A stretch of 44,805 nucleotides of DNA. Origin: Opitutia bacterium Tous-C8FEB (GTDB taxonomy: Bacteria; Verrucomicrobiota; Verrucomicrobiia; Opitutales; Opitutaceae). The stretch spans positions 1-44,805 of the forward strand of contig NEUZ01000008.1 of the NCBI GenBank assembly GCA_002304435.1, given 5' to 3'. Below the pieces are notes generated by a model. That model was not told the DNA's origin, made no database searches, and worked only from the letters and a program-made list of their open reading frames with translations. This document shows, one piece after another, positions 40,624 through 44,805 of this stretch. Every line of letters starts with the position of its first letter. Within the stretch, counting starts at the first letter, position 1. The position numbers and the translations under genes were made by a program.

Positions 40624-40634
40624 CGGAGCCGCGA

Positions 40635-43600
40635 TCAGTCGAGGCGCGCGCGGGAGAAGCCCTCAAGGGCCTCATAGTCGGCCAACCCGAGCTTGTCGTA
40701 ATTGGCCGCGAGGGCACGGTTCTGCTGCTCCGCCTGCTGCCAGGGCTCCCTTAGCCCAGCGGCAACGGGAGTCTGGCTGCGTTGGGACTTGTGGTGGAAC
40801 ACGACTTGGATCTTTTGCGCCAGCTCGCGCGGGCTCAACGGCACCGCCATCTCGATCTCGGCCGCCTCCCAGGGCTGCTCAACCCCGCGGTAAGCCCAGA
40901 CCCGGCAGTCTTTGGCCCACGGCTCGCCGGCTACCTGCCCCCACGCCTGCCGAACCAATTGGAAACCGACCGCAGTGATCGACGAAGGGTCATCTCGTTC
41001 GCCCGTGAGGAATATCTGGTTTGGCGTCAGGTCGCGCAGCAGCGCGGCCACCGCCGCCACGTCCTCCGCGTCGGGCGCGAACTGGCGGTAGCGCCCGCGC
41101 TCGTAGAACCCGAGGTCGAGGAAGCGGGCTTGGCTTGGGGCGTAACCGCAATCCCGCAACGAGGCGCGCGCCTCGCCGCGGCGCAACAGCCCCTTGAGCC
41201 GGCGAATTGACGCCGAATCCGCGGCGAAGGCCGCCTTCTCGAGGAGTTCCTTGCGGGTGGTCCGCGCAAATTCCGCCACTGGCCCCTCCGAACGCGCGAG
41301 GGTCTCCGCAATGTCGCCCACGAGGTCCGCCGCCATCACCGCCTCCTCATCCGGCACGGCGAGGTTGCCGGAGGTGAGGTAGACGACCGTGACGTCGTGC
41401 CCCTGATCCTTGAGCCGCCGGAGCGTGCCTCCCATCCCCAGCACGTCGTGGGAGGGCTCTGGGCTGAAGACCACCACTCGCTTCGGGAACGGCAGGGCCC
41501 GCTCCGGGCGGGAGCTGTCGTCCGCGTTGGGCTTGCCGCCGGGCCAGCCGGTGATCGTGCGCTGGATCTCGTTGAAGATCCTGATGTTCAACCCGTAGCT
41601 TGGGCCCTGCTCGGTGAGGAGATCCGCCATCCCGTGTTCACTGTAATCCTCATCCAACAACTTAAGCACCGGTTTTCCAACCGTCTGCGAGAGCCACATC
41701 ACGGCGCGGCGGGCGAGCGCGGGGCTCCACACGACCGGGGTGACCAGCCAGGGGTGGCGGACACGGGTGAGGCCGGAGGCGGCGGCCTCATCGAGCAGAA
41801 AACGGACCTGGGGGTGCCCCTGCAGAAAGCTGGCCGGCAGGGCGTCGGACGGCGGGGCCTCGACGGCGGCGGCGACGACGGCGGCCTTGGACTCGCCCCA
41901 CGCGAGCAACACGATGCGGCGCGCGTCCAGGATGGTGCCGACACCCATCGTGATCGCGTGACGGGGCACGTTGGCCTCGCCGAGGAAGTCGCGGGCCGCA
42001 TCGCGCCGGGTGAGACCGTCGAGGGTGACGAGGCGGGTGCGCGATTCCCGGCTGGAGCCAGGCTCGTTGAAGCCGATGTGGCCGGTGCGGCCGATACCGA
42101 GCACCTGCAGGTCGAGGCCGCCCGCGGCGCGGATGCGCTCCTCGTAGCGCCGGCACCACCCGAACACCTCACCGCGCGGGACCGTGCCGTCGGGGACGTT
42201 CACGTTGGTCGCCGGGATGTCGAGGTGGTTAAAGAGCTGCTCGTGCATGAAGCGCCAGTAGCTCTCCGGATGCTCGCGGGGGAGCCCGTAGTATTCATCG
42301 AGGTTGAAGGTGATGACGTTGCGGAAGCTCAGGCCGTCCTCGCGGTGCAGCCGGATTAGCTGCCGGTAGAGCCGGACCGGGGTGGAACCCGTGGCCAAAC
42401 CGAGCACCGTAGGCTTGCCCGCGCGGTCGTGGGCGCGGATCAGGTCGGCGATCTCGCCCGCCAGCCGGGCGCAGGCGTCGTCGGCCCCCGGAAAAATCTC
42501 GGTGACGATGCGCTCGCGCTGCTGGGACTCGCTGGAGGTGGGGATCATGGGAGCTGAAACGGTGGCGGCGGAGCTGCGGCGCGCGCGGGCGGCGAGGCGG
42601 CGGACGGCAGCCTCCATCGCTTCGCGCTGGTCCTCAAGACTCCGCACCAGGGCGAACTGGCTGCGGGCCCGGTCAAGGTTTTGGCCCTCGCGATGGATGC
42701 GGAAGTAGGCGTCGCCCTCGAGGTGATCGGTGAGGAAGCGCATCCCGATCTCAAGGGCGATCAGGCGGCCCGCGAACGCGAGTTGCCCGATCTCGGCCTC
42801 GTTCAGCAATCCGCCCGTACCCGCGAGGTAGCCCTCGACCAGCGCCTCGAAGATCTCCGGCCGCGCGCGAACCTTGGCCAGATCGCGCTCGTCCTCCGGC
42901 GCAGCATTCGTCGCCGAACGCACCAGATCCCCGAAATCGTAGAGCGCCAGCCCCGGCATTACGGTGTCGAGGTCGATGACGCAGAGCCCGGCACCAGTCC
43001 GGTCGTCGATCAGGACGTTGTTCAGTTTGGTGTCGTTGTGGGTGACGCGTTCGGGCAGCTCACCCCGGGCGTGCAGGTCGAGTAGTTGGTCGACCATCCG
43101 CTCGCGCGCGCGCACAAAGGCCAGTTCGGCGGCAACCCCCGCCGCCCGACCCCGCCGATCCTCGGCGGCGGCGCGCATTAGGGCATCAAACCGACGCCTA
43201 GTATGGTGGAAGTCCGGAATCGTTTCCCGGAGGCGCTCCCCCGGCAGGTCGCCGAGCATCCGCTGGAACTCCCCGTACGCGCGGGCCGCCTCCCGCGCCA
43301 TCTCCGGGCCCCGGATGACGTCGTGCGACGTCGCGTCCCCGATGAACACGTAACAGCGCCAAGCGCCGGTCGCGTCCCGCAGCAGGTTTTCCCCGCCCCG
43401 GGTCGGGATCAGCGTGAGGACGCGCCGCTGCGGGTCTGGCACCCCGGCGGCAAGCGCCCGCCGCCCGGCGTGGGCCGTGACGCGCGCGACGTTCGCCATC
43501 ACGGCGTCCACATCGCGGAAGACGTGCTCGTTGATGCGCTGCAGGATGTAGCGGGTCGAAACGCCGGCCTGCTCGAAGGTGACCGCGAAGGTGTCGTTGA

Positions 43601-43712
43601 TGTGCCCGTTGCCGTGGGGCGCCCCGCCACAGTAGGTGCCGCCGAGCCGGAAGGCGGCGGCGACCGAGCGCAAGGCGGCGGCGTCGATGGTCACGGAGGA
43701 CATCCGTACCAT
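40635..43712 (-). CDS. Fusion: APH-type (N-acetylhexosamine kinase-like) domain :: glucosamine-6-phosphate deaminase (NagB) :: PIG-L-like domain
   Basis: Kinase: THNDTKLNNVLID...VIDLDTVMPGLALYDFGD. NagB: VLGLATGSTPVRLYRQL, FNLDEYYGLPREHPESYWRFMHEQLF, GIGRTGHIGFNEPGSS. PIG-L-like: VVVFSPEPSHDVLGMGGTLRRLKDQGHDVTVVYLTSGN. One uninterrupted frame; likely ATG 43712 or 43703. Confidence 0.85.
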   Translation of the reverse strand: MVRMSSVTIDAAALRSVAAAFRLGGTYCGGAPHGNGHINDTFAVTFEQAGVSTRYILQRINEHVFRDVDAVMANVARVTAHAGRRALAAGVPDPQRRVLTLIPTRGGENLLRDATGAWRCYVFIGDATSHDVIRGPEMAREAARAYGEFQRMLGDLPGERLRETIPDFHHTRRRFDALMRAAAEDRRGRAAGVAAELAFVRARERMVDQLLDLHARGELPERVTHNDTKLNNVLIDDRTGAGLCVIDLDTVMPGLALYDFGDLVRSATNAAPEDERDLAKVRARPEIFEALVEGYLAGTGGLLNEAEIGQLAFAGRLIALEIGMRFLTDHLEGDAYFRIHREGQNLDRARSQFALVRSLEDQREAMEAAVRRLAARARRSSAATVSAPMIPTSSESQQRERIVTEIFPGADDACARLAGEIADLIRAHDRAGKPTVLGLATGSTPVRLYRQLIRLHREDGLSFRNVITFNLDEYYGLPREHPESYWRFMHEQLFNHLDIPATNVNVPDGTVPRGEVFGWCRRYEERIRAAGGLDLQVLGIGRTGHIGFNEPGSSRESRTRLVTLDGLTRRDAARDFLGEANVPRHAITMGVGTILDARRIVLLAWGESKAAVVAAAVEAPPSDALPASFLQGHPQVRFLLDEAAASGLTRVRHPWLVTPVVWSPALARRAVMWLSQTVGKPVLKLLDEDYSEHGMADLLTEQGPSYGLNIRIFNEIQRTITGWPGGKPNADDSSRPERALPFPKRVVVFSPEPSHDVLGMGGTLRRLKDQGHDVTVVYLTSGNLAVPDEEAVMAADLVGDIAETLARSEGPVAEFARTTRKELLEKAAFAADSASIRRLKGLLRRGEARASLRDCGYAPSQARFLDLGFYERGRYRQFAPDAEDVAAVAALLRDLTPNQIFLTGERDDPSSITAVGFQLVRQAWGQVAGEPWAKDCRVWAYRGVEQPWEAAEIEMAVPLSPRELAQKIQVVFHHKSQRSQTPVAAGLREPWQQAEQQNRALAANYDKLGLADYEALEGFSRARLD

Positions 43713-43752
43713 CCAAGGACCCGCAGCGACCGGCGCAACACGTGTTTTCGGG

Positions 43753-44388
43753 TCAGGCCGCCAGCGCGTGGCACGCCAGGAACAGCTCCTCGTCGTCGAG
43801 CGCTGGCACGCGGGCAAGCTGCGAGCGGACCGCGGGTTCCCAGAGCGACGCCCGGAGGGGGGCGAGCAAGCGCGGCGGCAGGTCCGGCTCGGCCACCCGG
43901 CGTAGGATCGCAAGCGCCTGGCGGCTGGCCGGCAGGCCCAGCCATTGCAGGAGCCCGAAGGCGCCATCCCGCCCGTGCACCGCCGAGATCTCCGCCCATG
44001 CCGCGGCGCCGCCACCCCGCAGCTCGGGGTGCGCCGCGAGAAAGCACGCAAGCACCGGCGTCTGGTGTAGTTCCGGAATCAGGTCCGGGCACCGCAGGGC
44101 CACCAGCAGCGCCGCCATCCGGCCGTGCGTGTACCGTTGCAGCAATCCCCGCACCTCCGGTGGGACGAACTCCAGGAACCGCCGCCAGGCCGCTCCGCCC
44201 ACCCCGAGGGCCGCTGAGGCCAACGCCCCGGGAGAAGGGTCCTCCGCGTCCCAGCGCCCCGGGATCACCTCACGGTGGAACGTCGCCTCAGGCCAAGCGG
44301 TCACGCGGTGGCGGTAACCATCGTGAATCCAATTCAGGGAACCAGGAGCGATATCGGGGCCGGAAGCGCGGCGGGGGGAGTTCATCAT
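43753..44388 (-). CDS. Hypothetical protein, first gene of the amino-sugar operon
   Basis: 211-aa ORF 40 bp upstream of the fusion gene, same strand; no family recognised by eye. Confidence 0.6.
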   Translation of the reverse strand: MMNSPRRASGPDIAPGSLNWIHDGYRHRVTAWPEATFHREVIPGRWDAEDPSPGALASAALGVGGAAWRRFLEFVPPEVRGLLQRYTHGRMAALLVALRCPDLIPELHQTPVLACFLAAHPELRGGGAAAWAEISAVHGRDGAFGLLQWLGLPASRQALAILRRVAEPDLPPRLLAPLRASLWEPAVRSQLARVPALDDEELFLACHALAA

Positions 44389-44406
44389 CGCAGCGTACCA
44401 GACGGG

Positions 44407-44425
44407 TGGGACATAGCTTGTCCCA
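44407..44425. promoter_or_regulatory. Inverted repeat TGGGACA-TAGCT-TGTCCCA, candidate operator
   Basis: Perfect 7-bp arms, 5-nt spacer; extended arms GGGTGGGACA/TGTCCCAGCC match 9 of 10. Lies between the divergent amino-sugar operon and the HTH regulator. Confidence 0.65.
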
Positions 44426-44485
44426 GCCCGAAAAACCTGTCCGGCTTCCCGCGTGCCCGCCCCCTACCACACCTCCCGGCCCCCG

Positions 44486-44805
44486 ATGGAACGGATGCTG
44501 CGGATCCACGACGAGCTGCGCCGCGGCGCATTCACAAACTGCACCAAGCTGGCCGCCGCCCTCGAGGTCTCCCGGAAGACCATTGTGCGTGACATCGCCT
44601 TTATGCGCGACCGGCTCGACCTTCCGGTCGAGTTCGACCCCCTGATCAACGCCTACCGCTACACGCACCCGGTCGCTGCCTTCCCCACCGTCAACGTCAC
44701 TGAGGGCGAACTCCTCGCTCTCCTCGTCGCCCGCAAGGCCCTCGAGCAGTACCGCGGCACCCCGTTCCACCGGCAACTGGAGGCCTCGTTCGACAAGCTG
44801 ACCGG
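44486..44805 (+). CDS. HTH/WYL-type transcriptional regulator, 3' truncated at window edge
   Basis: Open frame absent from the ORF track because it has no stop in the window: MERMLRIHDELRRGAFTNCTKLAAALEVSRKTIVRDIAFMRDRLDLPVEFDPLINAYRYTHPVAAFPTVNVTEGELLALLVARKALEQYRGTPFHRQLEASFDKLT. Alternative GTG start at 44453. Confidence 0.8.
   Translation, partial: MERMLRIHDELRRGAFTNCTKLAAALEVSRKTIVRDIAFMRDRLDLPVEFDPLINAYRYTHPVAAFPTVNVTEGELLALLVARKALEQYRGTPFHRQLEASFDKLT

Noticed and set aside
39274-40677. 467-aa plus-strand ORF opposite the ROK gene
   Set aside because: Shadow ORF; minus strand has clear ROK motifs.
43713-44051. N-terminal extension of the fusion ORF in the ORF track (start at 44051)
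   Set aside because: Would overlap the 43753-44388 gene and reads as Arg/Ser-rich out-of-frame translation; start at 43712/43703 is more plausible.
43203-44645. 480-aa plus-strand ORF spanning the fusion N-terminus, hypothetical gene and regulator start
   Set aside because: Crosses several better-supported genes and an intergenic palindrome; Pro/Arg/Gly-rich low-complexity product.

Overview
High-GC bacterial chromosomal window. Gene content and ValRS/MetH sequence style suggest Verrucomicrobiota, probably Opitutales, but this is inference and no 16S is present. The window is densely coded on both strands. Left to right: a 5'-truncated cardiolipin synthase-like PLD protein; a DUF885 protein; two divergent large TonB-dependent receptors, the second apparently in an operon with a Tat-type FAD-dependent oxidoreductase; ndk; a BtuB-like receptor divergent from a two-ORF methionine synthase (MetH) whose halves lie in the same frame and are separated by one TGA; a ThuA-like protein; a membrane-fused spermidine synthase-like protein; valS; an overlapping glnD / GAF-histidine kinase / small membrane protein operon; a polyamine cluster (alanine-racemase-fold ornithine decarboxylase, deoxyhypusine synthase-like protein, agmatine deiminase); three sulfatases in tandem; a CehA/McbA-type PHP metallohydrolase; and an amino-sugar operon (unknown protein, APH-kinase::NagB::PIG-L-like fusion, ROK protein, stand-alone PIG-L deacetylase) divergent from a truncated HTH/WYL-type regulator. 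The most unusual items are (i) the kinase::NagB::PIG-L fusion, whose PIG-L part has lost its metal-binding motifs while an intact PIG-L is encoded in the same operon, (ii) the single in-frame TGA splitting metH, and (iii) several strong operator-like palindromes in divergent intergenic regions: a perfect 20-bp palindrome at 5942-5961, TGGGACA-N5-TGTCCCA at 44407-44425, and paired GCGCGC(C/G)GCGCGC sites at 30443/30518. No CRISPR, rRNA, tRNA or mobile element was recognised. All functional calls come from motif recognition by eye; no database search was run.
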